DNA of 64,000 bases from Hymenobacter terrenus (GCF_000972495.1 NZ_LATM01000014.1:62001-126000), one strand, 5' to 3'; shown: positions 17,298 to 26,475, counted from the first letter of the stretch. A program made the numbers and translations. Notes: generated from the letters alone by a model not told the origin.

Positions 17298-17843
17298 ATG
17301 GAAAATCTACTTCCCTCCACGACAACCGATTTCCGCCTGACCACCGCCACTCCCGCCGACGCGGCCCACCTCACGCTCTTTGTCAACCGCGCCTACCGCG
17401 GCGAAACCGCCCGCCAAGGCTGGACTTCGGAAGCTGACCTCCTCGATGGCATCCGCATCGACGAAGCCGGACTGCGCGAGATGCTGGCGCTGCCCAAGGC
17501 CGCCATGCTGCTCTGTCTGAGCGATGAGAACGAATTATTGGGCTGCTTCCACGTGCAAGCCAACGGGGCGCTGCTCTACCTCTCCATGCTGGCCGTAGCC
17601 CCCACCCAGCAGGGCCAGGGCGTTGGCAAATTTCTCCTCCGGTCCGCCGAAGACTACGGCCGCCAACACGGCTGCGCAGTGAGCCGAATGACTGTCATTT
17701 CGGTGCGGTCGGAACTCATTGCCTACTACGGGCGGCAAGGCTACCATCCCACCGGCGCCACCGAGCCCTTCCCCGCCGACCCGCGTTACAGCATTCCCAG
17801 ACAGCCCCTCCACCTGCTGGTCCTCGAAAAACCGCTGACTTAA
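17298..17843 (+). CDS. GNAT family N-acetyltransferase
   Basis: Cytoplasmic acetyl-CoA-dependent acyltransferase. The 181-residue protein has the GNAT core: DFRLTTATPADAAHLTLFVN at the start, the beta4 strand GALLYLSMLAVAPTQQGQGVG with the acetyl-CoA pyrophosphate loop Q-x-x-G-x-G (about residues 104-111), and the C-terminal IAYYGRQGYHPTG motif. The acceptor substrate is unknown. It begins 58 bases after the transporter gene on the same strand and could be part of that transcription unit. Confidence 0.88.
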   Translation: MENLLPSTTTDFRLTTATPADAAHLTLFVNRAYRGETARQGWTSEADLLDGIRIDEAGLREMLALPKAAMLLCLSDENELLGCFHVQANGALLYLSMLAVAPTQQGQGVGKFLLRSAEDYGRQHGCAVSRMTVISVRSELIAYYGRQGYHPTGATEPFPADPRYSIPRQPLHLLVLEKPLT

Positions 17844-17849
17844 CCAGCA

Positions 17850-17877
17850 GTAGCGCGAACTATAAGGCGCACGCTAC
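17850..17877. repeat. decayed copy of the GTAGCGCGAACT palindromic repeat
   Basis: Starts GTAGCGCGAACT and ends GCGCACGCTAC, matching one arm of the repeat at 14178-14268 with several substitutions in the centre. Intergenic, after the GNAT gene. Confidence 0.5.
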
Positions 17878-17963
17878 ACGACTCCGAAATGACAGTAACC
17901 CGCTGCATTGGATGGGGAAGGATGCGCCCCTAAATTAGCCGGATTCCCTTCAGCGAAAACGTC

Positions 17964-19433
17964 ATGAGTCCCACACAGGAGATTACCGCCGCGCCCGCCC
18001 CCGGCCTCACCAGTACCGACCTGGCCCCCGTGCCCCCGGCCAGCCGTACCTGGGGCACCGGTAACTACGCCGCCCTCTGGATCAGCATGAGCCTGTGCAT
18101 CCCGACCTACATGCTGGCCAGCTCGCTGATTGAGGGCGGCATGAACTGGTGGCAGGCACTGCTGACCATCTTCCTGGGCAACACCATCGTGCTAGTGCCC
18201 ATGCTGCTCAATGGCCGGGCTGGTGCGCAGTACGGCATTCCATTTCCGGTGTTTGCCCGGGCCAGCTTCGGCGTGCGCGGGGCCAATGTGCCGGCGCTGC
18301 TCCGGGCCATTATCGCCTGCGGCTGGTTCGGCATCCAAACCTGGATTGGCGGCTACGCGCTCTATCAGATGGCGGTGCTGTGGGTGCCCACGCTGGGCAG
18401 CTTGCCAGCCGTGTTTCCGGCCAGCTGGGCGCTGGCAACGGGGCCAGCGCTGGTGTTCCTGTTGTTTTGGGCTCTGAATATGTACGTGGTGTACCTGGGC
18501 GTCGAGAGCATTCGGAAGCTCCTGGTCTTTAAAGCGTTTTTCCTGCCGATTGCGGCTCTGGCGCTGCTGTGGTGGGCCATTGGTGCCGGCCACGGACTGG
18601 GGCCCATTCTGGCGCAACCGAGCAAGTTTGGCTCCAGTGCGGCTTTCTGGGCCTTCTTCTTCCCCTCGCTCACGGGCATGGTAGGTTTCTGGGCCACACT
18701 CTCGCTCAACATTCCCGACTTCACCCGCTACGCCACCAGCCAGCGCGCCCAACAGCTGGGCCAAGCCCTGGCCCTACCCGCTTCCATGACGCTGTTTTCG
18801 TTCGTGGGTGTAGTCGTGACTTCGGCCACGCTGGTCATCTACGGCCACACCATTTGGGACCCGGTGGTGCTGGCGGCCAAATTCGAGAGCAAGCTGCTGG
18901 TGAGCGTGGCCATGCTGGCGGTGGCCCTGTCCACGCTGGCCACCAATATCGCGGCCAACATCGTGAGTCCGGCCAACGACTTCGCCAACTTCTCGCCCAC
19001 CCGCATCAGTTTCAAAACCGGCGGCTACATCACCGGCGTGCTCGGCGTACTCATCTTCCCCTGGAAGCTCATCGCCGACCCGTCGGGCTACATTTTCACC
19101 TGGCTGGTGGGGTATTCGGGCCTGCTGGGCCCCATCGGCGGCATCATGATTGCCGACTACTACGTGCTCCGCAAGCAGCAGCTCGACGTGCCCGCCCTCT
19201 ACCAATACCACGGCCGCTACGCCTACCGCAACGGCGTCAACTCCGCCGCCTTGGCGGCCCTCGTGGTGGGCATCCTGCCCAACGTGCCGGGCTTCCTCAC
19301 CGCCATCGGCGCGCTAGACAAGGGCGCGGTGTGGCCGGGCCTCGTAGCCGTGTACAACTACGCGTGGTTTGTGGGCTTCCTCGTATCGGGCGGCGTGTAC
19401 CTGGGGCTCATGCGCAGGCAGCCCAGCCACTGA
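17964..19433 (+). CDS. NCS1 family nucleobase/hydantoin-type cation symporter
   Basis: Inner-membrane symporter of the nucleobase:cation symporter-1 family (uracil, cytosine, allantoin, hydantoin). The 489-residue product has about 12 helices. It carries family signatures: WGTGNYAALWISMSLCIPTYML at helix 1, PFPVFARASFGVRGANVPALLRA (about 94-116) and CGWFGIQTWIGG (about 119-130), TATNIAANIVSPANDFANF-like region ATNIAANIVSPANDF (about 330) and GGIMIADYYVLRKQQLDVPALY near the C-terminus. Length is normal. No catabolic genes are adjacent, so the substrate cannot be chosen from context. It converges on the AraC-type regulator. Confidence 0.9.
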   Translation: MSPTQEITAAPAPGLTSTDLAPVPPASRTWGTGNYAALWISMSLCIPTYMLASSLIEGGMNWWQALLTIFLGNTIVLVPMLLNGRAGAQYGIPFPVFARASFGVRGANVPALLRAIIACGWFGIQTWIGGYALYQMAVLWVPTLGSLPAVFPASWALATGPALVFLLFWALNMYVVYLGVESIRKLLVFKAFFLPIAALALLWWAIGAGHGLGPILAQPSKFGSSAAFWAFFFPSLTGMVGFWATLSLNIPDFTRYATSQRAQQLGQALALPASMTLFSFVGVVVTSATLVIYGHTIWDPVVLAAKFESKLLVSVAMLAVALSTLATNIAANIVSPANDFANFSPTRISFKTGGYITGVLGVLIFPWKLIADPSGYIFTWLVGYSGLLGPIGGIMIADYYVLRKQQLDVPALYQYHGRYAYRNGVNSAALAALVVGILPNVPGFLTAIGALDKGAVWPGLVAVYNYAWFVGFLVSGGVYLGLMRRQPSH

Positions 19434-19472
19434 TTGTTCGCAGCAAGGTGTAAATTCTTCCAAATCAAATTT

Positions 19473-20522
19473 TTAATTACGGAATTGCTGCCGAAACTGG
19501 AGCGGCGTTAAGCCAGTTACCTTTTTGAACAGCTTACCGAAATACACGGCTTCGTCGTAGCCAACTTCGTAGCCAATATCCTTCACGCTGCGTTCGGTGA
19601 AGTACAGCAGCCGCTTGGCTTCGAGGATGGCGCGCTGCTGGATATGGCTCGAAACCGACGCCCCGGTTATCCCTTTGATTGTATCGTTCAAGTGGGCCAC
19701 TGACAGCGCTAGCGCAGCCGCATACTGAGACGGTTTTTTCCACGTGCTATAGTGGCGGTGTAGCAGTTGAGTAAATGTTTGCTCGATGAAAGTCGCACAA
19801 CGCTTCGGTTTTTTCGAAATCGGAGGGTGGTTCACTAGTTGGCCAGCCACTAGGCTGAGCAGGGCTCCCAACAGGGATTGGGTCGTTCGGCCCGTGTAGG
19901 CCTCTGCCTTCCCCGAATGCAGGTCCGACAGCAGGTGCAGCAACGCTAGGACTTGCTCATAAAAAGCTGTTTGCGCAGTCAGGAGCAATGGTCCCCGCAT
20001 GCCCTTTGCCAATACCATTTCAACCTCTTTGTCCATTAGCGAGGAGTCGAAGCTGATGGTCCATCCTTGGGGGTCAGTAACCTGGAGGATTTGATGCACT
20101 TGCCCGGGCAGAATGACGAGTAAGGCCGGAGCCGTCACGACTATCTCTTCAAAGTCGAGGGTCAGGTTGAACCAGCCCTGCGTGGCTAGCACCAGCAAAT
20201 AATGCGCATCCCGGTGCGGGCCCGAACTATTGCAGTCGTTCTCACTAGTCAGGTTCTTCAAATTTTTAATGAGCACGCCTGCTCTCGCCAAAGGCGAAAG
20301 CGCGGACTCGGGTAGGTATTGTAGTTGCGTTTTCAAGGCTCTTGATAGATAAGTGAGAGGTGTGTTTGAGTTGCTAATAACCGCTGCTAATCGCTGGCAG
20401 CGGAAGCTATTTTCTGGCGCTAATTCCGACCAGGAATAAGGTGCTGAAATTGCTCTGGGGCGAGGTAAAAAAGTGTGATACTGTTGGGCACAACCTAAAA
20501 CCATGGGGCGTGAGCGCCACAT
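19473..20522 (-). CDS. AraC family transcriptional regulator
   Basis: DNA-binding regulator. In the 349-residue reading, residues about 100-210 look like an AraC-type cupin sensor domain (HYLLVLATQGWFNLTLDFEEIVVTAP...LLVILPGQVHQI). The last about 100 form the double helix-turn-helix: ALALSVAHLNDTIKGITGASVSSHIQQRAI, then DIGYEVGYDEAVYFGKLFKKVTGLTPLQFR, the classic AraC C-terminal signature. The first about 57 residues have no recognisable fold and the only early Met codons are at positions 1 and 7, so the true start may be an alternative codon downstream. Target genes are not evident; the neighbours are the NCS1 transporter and a two-component pair. Confidence 0.88.
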   Translation of the reverse strand: MWRSRPMVLGCAQQYHTFLPRPRAISAPYSWSELAPENSFRCQRLAAVISNSNTPLTYLSRALKTQLQYLPESALSPLARAGVLIKNLKNLTSENDCNSSGPHRDAHYLLVLATQGWFNLTLDFEEIVVTAPALLVILPGQVHQILQVTDPQGWTISFDSSLMDKEVEMVLAKGMRGPLLLTAQTAFYEQVLALLHLLSDLHSGKAEAYTGRTTQSLLGALLSLVAGQLVNHPPISKKPKRCATFIEQTFTQLLHRHYSTWKKPSQYAAALALSVAHLNDTIKGITGASVSSHIQQRAILEAKRLLYFTERSVKDIGYEVGYDEAVYFGKLFKKVTGLTPLQFRQQFRN

Positions 20523-20722
20523 AGTTCTTGCATTATGTTGGTATGGTTGAAGGTTAGCGAAAGGAAGCTCCGAGCCCCTTCTGGCTCGAAGTGGACTTAC
20601 ACATTGATGGCAATTAAAATTATTAATTACTGTCTATCTGACACTTAATTATAAAGCCAACGCATAATCAGGCTACGGACAAGCGTAGATGCCTGTGCCG
20701 CAGGTGCTGAAACTAATGTCTC

Positions 20723-21463
20723 CTACGTCTGCTGTTTATTAGATTTGAACACCCGGTCCAGCAATTCCTGCCGGAAACTGCGACCAAGAGGCAGGGTCTG
20801 TCCTGCTGACTTTACCATGTTCCCCTCGATAACATCAATCTTCTGAAATGCTACCACGTAGGATTTGTGAATGCGCACAAACTTATCGGTTGGCAGTCTC
20901 TCCAGAATAGCGTTTAGCGTCTGGTGCGCTATCAATTCCCCAGAGCTCATCTTTATGCGAATGTAGTCTTTCAGGCTTTCAACATACAGTATGTCGCCGA
21001 GCGATATACGAACCAGTTTTTTGTCCACCTTCAACCATAAATCATTATCGGTGTCGGCATCCGCAGTGCCGGTGCTCATGCTATCCCCAATAATAACGGG
21101 CTGCTTGCGAGTTATCAGGCTGGTCACTTTGCTCATTGCTTTCACAAAACGGTGGAAAGACACTGGCTTCACCAGATAGTCGACTGCCTCTAGCTCAAAG
21201 CTTTCCACCGCATAATTACGATAAGCAGTCACGATGATGACAGCCGGTTTGTAAGTCAGTGTTTTTATAAAATTCAGCCCATTAAACAATGGCATTTCAA
21301 TGTCTAAAAGAATCAGGTCAACCTGATTGCGCTGCACGAAGCACAGGCCCTCTACTGGGTCGATGAATGTACTAGCGGGCGCAAAGCCTGCAAACCGGCT
21401 TAGATGCGCTTGCAACACTTCGATGGCCAATGGCTCATCATCAATAATAGCACAAGTAATCAA
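20723..21463 (-). CDS. LytTR-type two-component response regulator
   Basis: Partner of the histidine kinase immediately upstream. The 246-residue protein has an N-terminal receiver (about 1-120) with the acidic pair DDEP, phospho-acceptor Asp in LILLDIEMPLFNG, the conserved Thr in VTAYRNYAVESFE and Lys in VDYLVKPVSF. It is followed by a LytTR DNA-binding domain (about 145-240) with DILYVESLKDYIRIKMSSGE and FVRIHKSYVVAFQKIDVIEG. Its start overlaps the kinase stop by four bases (ATGA), so the genes are translationally coupled. Targets are unknown; the adjacent outer-membrane protein gene is a remnant. Confidence 0.95.
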   Translation of the reverse strand: MITCAIIDDEPLAIEVLQAHLSRFAGFAPASTFIDPVEGLCFVQRNQVDLILLDIEMPLFNGLNFIKTLTYKPAVIIVTAYRNYAVESFELEAVDYLVKPVSFHRFVKAMSKVTSLITRKQPVIIGDSMSTGTADADTDNDLWLKVDKKLVRISLGDILYVESLKDYIRIKMSSGELIAHQTLNAILERLPTDKFVRIHKSYVVAFQKIDVIEGNMVKSAGQTLPLGRSFRQELLDRVFKSNKQQT

Positions 21464-22554
21464 CTCAGTACAAGATATAAGTGAGTAGTAAATCGATTAT
21501 GAGTCCGCTCCTGAGTCAGGGAGTAATTGGTATCGTAAATCAGCTCGAGCCGGCGTCTTACGTTGCGAAGTCCTATTCCTTTGGTATTCGGGGGCGTTTC
21601 ACCGCAGGGATTGGCGACGAGTAGGCTAAGTCCGTTACCGGTAAGTGTTAAGCTGATGGCAATTCTTACCATAGGCCCGATGCTTTGCATGCTGTGTTTG
21701 AAGCTGTTTTCAATAAAGGGCAGCAGCAATAAGGGCGGCAGCATCACCTGGTCGCAATCGCCGTTTATTTCAAAATCTACGTCCAGCTGCCGGCCGAAGC
21801 GAAGAGACTCCAAATCAATGTAGCTTTTGATGTAAGCAATTTCTTTTAGCAGTGATGTGCGCTCGTGTTCGGTCTCGTAGAGCACGTAGCTCATTAATTC
21901 TGATAGTTTCAGTACTACCTCGGGCGCCAGGTCCGACTTCTTGATGGTGAGGGCATATAGGTTGTTGAGCGTATTAAAAAAGAAGTGCGGCTGAATCTGT
22001 GATTTTAGTAGAGAGAGTTCCGTTGCTAGCTTTTCCTTTTCTATTGCTTCGGCTTTTTGCTTTTGTACAAAATGGTCCTTTGATAGCTTGATACCGGAAG
22101 TGAGCCCAATCATTGCCATCATAAAAAACCCTTTGTACACAAAACTAGCCGCCGTGACCCGGGCACTTGGTTCAAAGTTTACGGGTATCCACTTGTTCAG
22201 TAGCAGGGTTATAAATAGCAATAGATTGAGCACGTTGAACACCATCGCAGTTAAAAACACAACTGACAAATAGCTTAATAGGCGTCTTTTATAATAATAA
22301 TTCGGCAGTAAAAAATAGAGATTGAGGTAGCAAGCTGCAATAATAAAGGGCACCCGAAGCGTGAAGCAGGCAATATTTTCATGCAGCGCTCCTGACAAAT
22401 ATCCAATCGATATGGCGTTGATTACATACAGTAAAGTCCAGAGTATTAGATGAGAGGTTATCCGCTTGGATACCAGCTGCTGAATCCAGGCTGGCCGGGT
22501 GCCCGACTGGTAATCAGCAGGAGCAGCAGGCTGCTTAAGGGCGGCGGGAGTCAT
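21460..22554 (-). CDS. LytS/YehU-type sensor histidine kinase
   Basis: Membrane-bound kinase of the His_kinase (PF06580) class that pairs with LytTR regulators. In the 364 residues there are four hydrophobic helices (about 35-55, 66-85, 95-120, 137-157), then a short coiled coil, then the phospho-acceptor His in LKSQIQPHFFFNTLNNLYAL (about residue 191). The HATPase domain (about 265-364) has PPLLLLPFIENSFKHSM (N box) and GIGLRNVRRRLELIY (G box). No extracellular sensor domain is present, so the signal is likely sensed in or near the membrane. It is the first gene of the pair and overlaps the regulator by four bases. Confidence 0.95.
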   Translation of the reverse strand: MTPAALKQPAAPADYQSGTRPAWIQQLVSKRITSHLILWTLLYVINAISIGYLSGALHENIACFTLRVPFIIAACYLNLYFLLPNYYYKRRLLSYLSVVFLTAMVFNVLNLLLFITLLLNKWIPVNFEPSARVTAASFVYKGFFMMAMIGLTSGIKLSKDHFVQKQKAEAIEKEKLATELSLLKSQIQPHFFFNTLNNLYALTIKKSDLAPEVVLKLSELMSYVLYETEHERTSLLKEIAYIKSYIDLESLRFGRQLDVDFEINGDCDQVMLPPLLLLPFIENSFKHSMQSIGPMVRIAISLTLTGNGLSLLVANPCGETPPNTKGIGLRNVRRRLELIYDTNYSLTQERTHNRFTTHLYLVLS

Positions 22555-22966
22555 ATTTTTTTCAGATTAGTTAATACAGAAAAAAGGACGCAAAATGATA
22601 GAAACCTTATCTCTCAAACAAGCACTGGAACACTTCTTCAAATAAGAGGCGAAGCCTGAATAGAGCAGTAAATTGGGAAGTAGCTGATGTGAACACCTCT
22701 TTTTTTCGCTGAACGACAGTTTGCCGGCTACAAACGAACAGGAGGAAGCGCTTACCAGCAATTTCGCCCAAATAGGTCCTTGTCAATCACAGACTACTGT
22801 TTAGCAAACAAGCTTTCGGACTCGTAAATCGGGCTTTTGATTTGGGGAAAACGTTTACTCCCATGAACAAAAATAGCTTCCAAACCGGCCAACTTATTTG
22901 TAACACATCTTTTTTAACTACTCGTATTTAAATATTTACTGTTTCTGAATATTCTTCCTGTTATTC
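22555..22966. other. gene-poor region upstream of the kinase and the outer-membrane protein remnant
   Basis: About 410 AT-rich bases between divergent units. Only short, unconvincing reading frames. It should carry the kinase promoter on the minus strand; no exact TAnnTTTG element was identified. Confidence 0.5.
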
Positions 22967-23414
22967 ATGCGAAACTCGCGCTTTGCAACAGCTCAAACCG
23001 CAGGAATTATAACGGTGAAAGGCTCGCTGCTGAGTGAAGCTGCCAGGCCTTGGGAATTTGCCACTGTGGTTCTTGTGTAAGCGAAGGACTCAGCCGTCGT
23101 CAATTCAACCCTCAGCTTCGAAGCGGGCTTGTTCGAGTTCACCCAACTTAAAGCCGGCACCTACAGAATCAAGGTTATGGCATTAGGCTTTAATCAAGTA
23201 AATAGTGAGTCATTCGAGGTGGTGATTTGCGGTGAGCGACATACTGGCTACCAAGCGTACATACTCCGGCACCACTTACCAAACCAACGATTTTCGCGTG
23301 CGGCAGCCCCGCGACACCCGCATGGCTCGTCTGAATTCCAGCTATAACTTCGGTAACGGCCAGTTCAAAGCCGCAGAAAACCGGGACGTTGAACGCAGAA
23401 AAAGCACGGGTTAA
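22967..23414 (+). pseudogene. internally deleted outer-membrane beta-barrel (TonB-receptor-like) gene
   Basis: From ATG 22967 the plus strand reads a carboxypeptidase-regulatory-like domain: ITVKGSLLSEAARPWEFATV, VLV-TAA stop, AKDSAVVNSTLS, LKAGTYRIKVMALGFNQVNS. The frame then ends, and in the next frame from about 23232 it reads VSDILATKRTYSGTTYQTND, FRVRQPRDTRMARLNSSYNF and GNGQFKAAENRDVERRKSTG before a TAA at 23412-23414. That is the last strand and tail of an OMP_b-brl_3-type barrel protein like the intact gene at 32985-35474. The roughly 700 residues in between are missing. A strong terminator follows. The remnant lies divergent to the LytS/LytTR pair. Confidence 0.7.
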
Positions 23415-23421
23415 AAACACA

Positions 23422-23496
23422 AATTAGGGCAGTTGCTAAGGCCCGGCATAGTTGCGTTACGAACGACTATACCGGGCCTTAGCAACTGCCCTAATT
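23422..23496. terminator. 31-bp near-perfect inverted repeat, terminator
   Basis: Arms 23422-23452 and 23466-23496 differ by one base and enclose a 13-base loop; the right arm runs into TTTTTA. It lies 8 bases after the remnant's stop and between convergent units. Confidence 0.8.
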
Positions 23497-23569
23497 TTTA
23501 TTCAGCCCGCTATAGGGCCGAGTGAACCAGTGCTTTGGCGGAGTGCCCCCGAAGATACTGGTTCATTGC

Positions 23570-24475
23570 CTAGAAAACCTTGCTTTTATCGACCCCATTA
23601 ATTGGTTGTAGAACATCCCAGTGCTCAATGGCTTTGCCTGCTTCATCCAGCCTGAGTATGTCAAAGACAATTACATCGGACGCGGGGGGACTTTGAGAAT
23701 TACTCAGGGTCATTACAAAGTCACCCTCGGCTAGTTTCTGATAATTGGTTCGGGTCACTTTAGCACCCAGACTTTTCAGCCGGAGCAACAGTTGAATGAA
23801 CGCATCCACGCCATCAGCCAGCGACGGATTATGCTGCGTGTAGGTAAGCGCGCGGCTCTGCCGAACAACGAGCGTATCGTGATTATTAAATGCTTGCAGG
23901 TCGGCGGCAACTACAGCGTCACGGCCGCGAACACCGATAGCCGATTGATAATTGACTGCTGCTCCATCGAACATGGTATTGGGGTTGGCGCGCCGCCGGG
24001 GCTGCCCTTGCACGGCCGCCCAATGTTCAACAATTTTCCCGTTGTTATTGAAACGCAGCAGCGCAATTCGTGCTACCGAACTGTCCGGTCTAATTTGCTC
24101 TTCAATGTGCAAGCCCACCAAATTATTCTGCACTAACGTGCGATGAATAATTAACGGATTGGTGGCTGTACCCTCTCTACGCCCCTGCGCGTAAGCTTTG
24201 AGCCCCGCCAACGTAAAATCACTTCCGATTTGGTGCTCGGTATAGGCCGCGTCCACGTACCGGTCTACCGCTGTTTGATCGGAGCTGTACAAAGCCTGGT
24301 AAAAGGCCGTGGCCTTCTGCCGCAGCGCTTCTTTCACGAGCGGAGTTGGGGCAGACGATTTATCGGAACAGGCTGTGACCAACAGCAGGCCGAGGCCGAG
24401 CCACAAACAGCTAATTAGTGCGGGAGTGTGTGCTGTGAGCAGCATTTTCCGGGCGGATACCAAAGCAATTGACAT
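23570..24475 (-). CDS. lipoprotein with two SnoaL/NTF2-like domains
   Basis: The 301-residue protein has a lipoprotein signal (hydrophobic stretch then LLVTAC, lipid Cys about residue 36), so it is probably anchored in the outer or inner membrane. Two NTF2-like (SnoaL-type) repeats follow: about 45-165 (AVDRYVDAAYTEHQIGSDFTLAGLKAY... GKIVEHWAAVQ) and about 180-301 (VAADLQAFNNHDTLVVRQSR... GKAIEHWDVLQPI). The recurring EHWxxxQ motif is typical of SnoaL-like proteins. No enzymatic function can be assigned. Translation may start at the Met at 24445 rather than 24475; both precede the signal peptide. Confidence 0.82.
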   Translation of the reverse strand: MSIALVSARKMLLTAHTPALISCLWLGLGLLLVTACSDKSSAPTPLVKEALRQKATAFYQALYSSDQTAVDRYVDAAYTEHQIGSDFTLAGLKAYAQGRREGTATNPLIIHRTLVQNNLVGLHIEEQIRPDSSVARIALLRFNNNGKIVEHWAAVQGQPRRRANPNTMFDGAAVNYQSAIGVRGRDAVVAADLQAFNNHDTLVVRQSRALTYTQHNPSLADGVDAFIQLLLRLKSLGAKVTRTNYQKLAEGDFVMTLSNSQSPPASDVIVFDILRLDEAGKAIEHWDVLQPINGVDKSKVF

Positions 24476-24565
24476 GAGGCAAATTGAAATGAAATGATAA
24501 ATGCGCCGCGCAGTTCGGAATTGAAAGCAGCGCCCGCGGCATTCGGTGCTGACAATCGTTTAATT

Positions 24566-24597
24566 AAAAATCCCGGACTGTGCTGTCCGGGATTTTT
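24566..24597. terminator. rho-independent terminator
   Basis: AAAAATCCCGGAC (24566-24578) pairs perfectly with GTCCGGGATTTTT (24585-24597), loop TGTGCT. It is downstream of the crystallin-like gene, which is on the minus strand. Confidence 0.88.
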
Positions 24598-24617
24598 TAA
24601 ACTCAATTGAAAACTGG

Positions 24618-25577
24618 TTAGCGCTGAATCAGAATTTTCTTCTTCTCCACTGTGCCATCACTGCCTTGGATGACGACGAAGTACAAGCCATCGGTCAGGT
24701 GGCTGATATCTACCTGACCATTGATGTTAGTGGTGGAGGCAACCGGACGGCCAGACTTGGCATACAGGTGCACGGCGCTAACGGCAGCCGGGGTGCTGCT
24801 CACCACGTCAAGTTTGTTGATGGCCGTATTAGCCGATACCGTAAAGCCCGCTTGGGGGGTGCCCGGCGCAGTTACCCGAACCGTCACGGGGGCAGAGACG
24901 GCAGACTCTCCTGAGAAGTCATATATCTTGGCTGTCAGTACATATGTACCAGCGGGCACGTTTTTCCAGGTGTATAGGTACGTGCCGGGTTCGATGGTGT
25001 TGGAAATGGTGCCCAATAGGGTCGTACCGCTGTATAATTCGACTTTGTTTTGGAACCGCTCGGGTGCCCCTGAACCTGCACCTGTCAGCACCTGGATGTC
25101 GATGGTAGATGGAGCCGAGAAAGCCGCACCGGCAGTCGGGCTGAGAATATCAGCGATTGGAGCAGTTTCTGAGGCCGAGGCTGGCAGTACACGCAAGGAT
25201 TCGATAGCGTCGTTCCAGGTGATTACGGCTACCGGGGGTATGTTTAGAATGAAATTATTTGTCAGGGAAGAGGCATCGGCCCGCACCACAAGCGGCCGTC
25301 CGTCCCGGAACTCATCCCCATCGTAGAGGATGACCTTGTAGCCGCTGCTGACCTTGAGCGAAGAGATGTCATTTTTGGTGATGCCTTTGGCCGCTAATTG
25401 GGCAGTGGTATAATCACCCGGCGCCAGGGTCACGGCCTTGCCACCATAATTGATATCCTTATAGAAGGTGGCCACACCCCCAGATGCCGTTGTAGACTGG
25501 GCGTTAGTAAGCGCCGGGGTAGCATATGCCAAACCTAGTGCTAATGCTACGGGGTAAAGTTTTGCAAGTGTTTTCAT
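24618..25577 (-). CDS. secreted beta/gamma-crystallin-like protein with Ig domain and T9SS sorting tail
   Basis: The 319-residue exported protein has a signal peptide (MKTLAKLYPVALALGLAYAT, cleavage near NAQS) and a beta/gamma-crystallin-type module (about 35-130: ATFYKDINYGGKAVTLAPGD, SSLKVSSGYKVILYDGDEF). An Ig-like module follows (about 145-232: ADILSPTAGAAFSAPSTIDI, TWKNVPAGTYVLTAKIYDFS). The C-terminal type A T9SS sorting domain (about 245-319) ends LTDGLYFVVIQGSDGTVEKK-KILIQR. No catalytic domain is present. It is a cell-surface or secreted, probably Ca-binding or carbohydrate-binding accessory protein; the role is not known. Modules like these are frequent in Bacteroidota polysaccharide hydrolases, so it could also be a trimmed relative of one. 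Confidence 0.85.
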   Translation of the reverse strand: MKTLAKLYPVALALGLAYATPALTNAQSTTASGGVATFYKDINYGGKAVTLAPGDYTTAQLAAKGITKNDISSLKVSSGYKVILYDGDEFRDGRPLVVRADASSLTNNFILNIPPVAVITWNDAIESLRVLPASASETAPIADILSPTAGAAFSAPSTIDIQVLTGAGSGAPERFQNKVELYSGTTLLGTISNTIEPGTYLYTWKNVPAGTYVLTAKIYDFSGESAVSAPVTVRVTAPGTPQAGFTVSANTAINKLDVVSSTPAAVSAVHLYAKSGRPVASTTNINGQVDISHLTDGLYFVVIQGSDGTVEKKKILIQR

Positions 25578-26132
25578 GATGGTTTGATTGGTTAAAAAAA
25601 GGATTTAAAAAAGTGGGGAAAGTTGGAAGAGAATGGTAGAAATAGTGTCTTTAAATTGATGCTGCATCTGTGCTCGACTGATGCCGTTTTATTGCGCCAC
25701 CTCATGCTATAAGCAAGCTCCATTACTTGGCATTCCTTCCGGCCGGCCTGCCGTAGGAGGTTGTATTACACGACGGTTGAGTTGTTATGCAAAGCAAGCG
25801 GGGAACCCCGATGCAGTGATAGGTCGAATGCGGGGAATGATAGTCCTAATCGCGGAATTACGGCCAGCATTGGAGCGGCGACAGACCAGTCACCCTGCTG
25901 GAGTTGAGGCCAGGGAATTTGGCCTGTTTTGACGGCCCTTCGCGTAACGAGCTTAATAAGCTACTAAAGGTGGGCGCCCATCGTCACTCTCACCTAACTA
26001 CTGAGCTCTTTCGGACCTGTACTCCAAAAGCTGGCTGCGGGGGACTTGTAATCGCTACCCGTTGAGTTGTAATTGGCGTACCGAGTTATACCCCGGCAGC
26101 AGGCAGCCGGTAGCATTCAGAGTCCAATTTAA
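25578..26132. other. long intergenic stretch without recognised genes
   Basis: About 550 bases with only short low-quality frames. It includes the first copy of a dispersed sequence (26062-26123). The 5' end should contain the promoter of the crystallin-like gene. Confidence 0.5.
26062..26123 (+). repeat. dispersed repeat, copy 1
   Basis: Shares blocks TTGAG(T/C)TGTAATTGGCGTAC, GCAGCAGG, GGTAGCAT and GAGT in the same order with 28186-28243, with differing spacer lengths. Confidence 0.5.
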
Positions 26133-26315
26133 AAAGAGCGAGACAACGCCTATCGCCGCTCGTTGGAGCCGGGCAAATACACCTGCGCCAAGTGCGATGA
26201 CCACCTTGGCCATGTGTTTGCCAACGAGCCGGCGCCCGACAGTCTACGCTACCGCGCATTAGTTCAACGTGACTCATTTCAAGTCAATACTACCACGCCA
26301 GAGCAATACGCCTGA
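26133..26315 (+). pseudogene. possible remnant of a methionine-R-sulfoxide reductase (MsrB) gene
   Basis: An open stretch without start codon reads RRSLEPGKYTCAKCDDHLGH followed by VFANEPAPDSLRYRALV and ends at a TGA (26313-26315). PGxYxCAxC is the MsrB zinc-site region and HLGHVFxxxPxPxxLRY is the MsrB C-terminal catalytic region. In intact MsrB these are separated by about 40 residues including a second CxxC pair, so the centre appears deleted, as in two other remnants in this window. The identification rests on about 35 residues. Confidence 0.45.
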
Positions 26316-26475
26316 TGGACTGCCACGCTATCGGGCCACGAGTTCAACAGCGTGAGCGTGGAAGGCTGCCTGATGTGGGGTAGCAGTTATAGCAGGAAGC
26401 TGTTGAACGTATCGGCGCGGGATCCGGGCCTCTCTATACACTGGTGGCGCAAACTGCCAATGACCAGTAGCAGGG

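Noticed and set aside
18569..19453. 294-codon plus-strand frame over the NCS1 gene
   Set aside because: Off-frame shadow; the NCS1 frame is continuous and carries family signatures.
25681..25932. 83-codon plus-strand frame in the 25.6-26.1 kb gap
   Set aside because: No family likeness, no ribosome-binding site, and composition typical of noncoding DNA.
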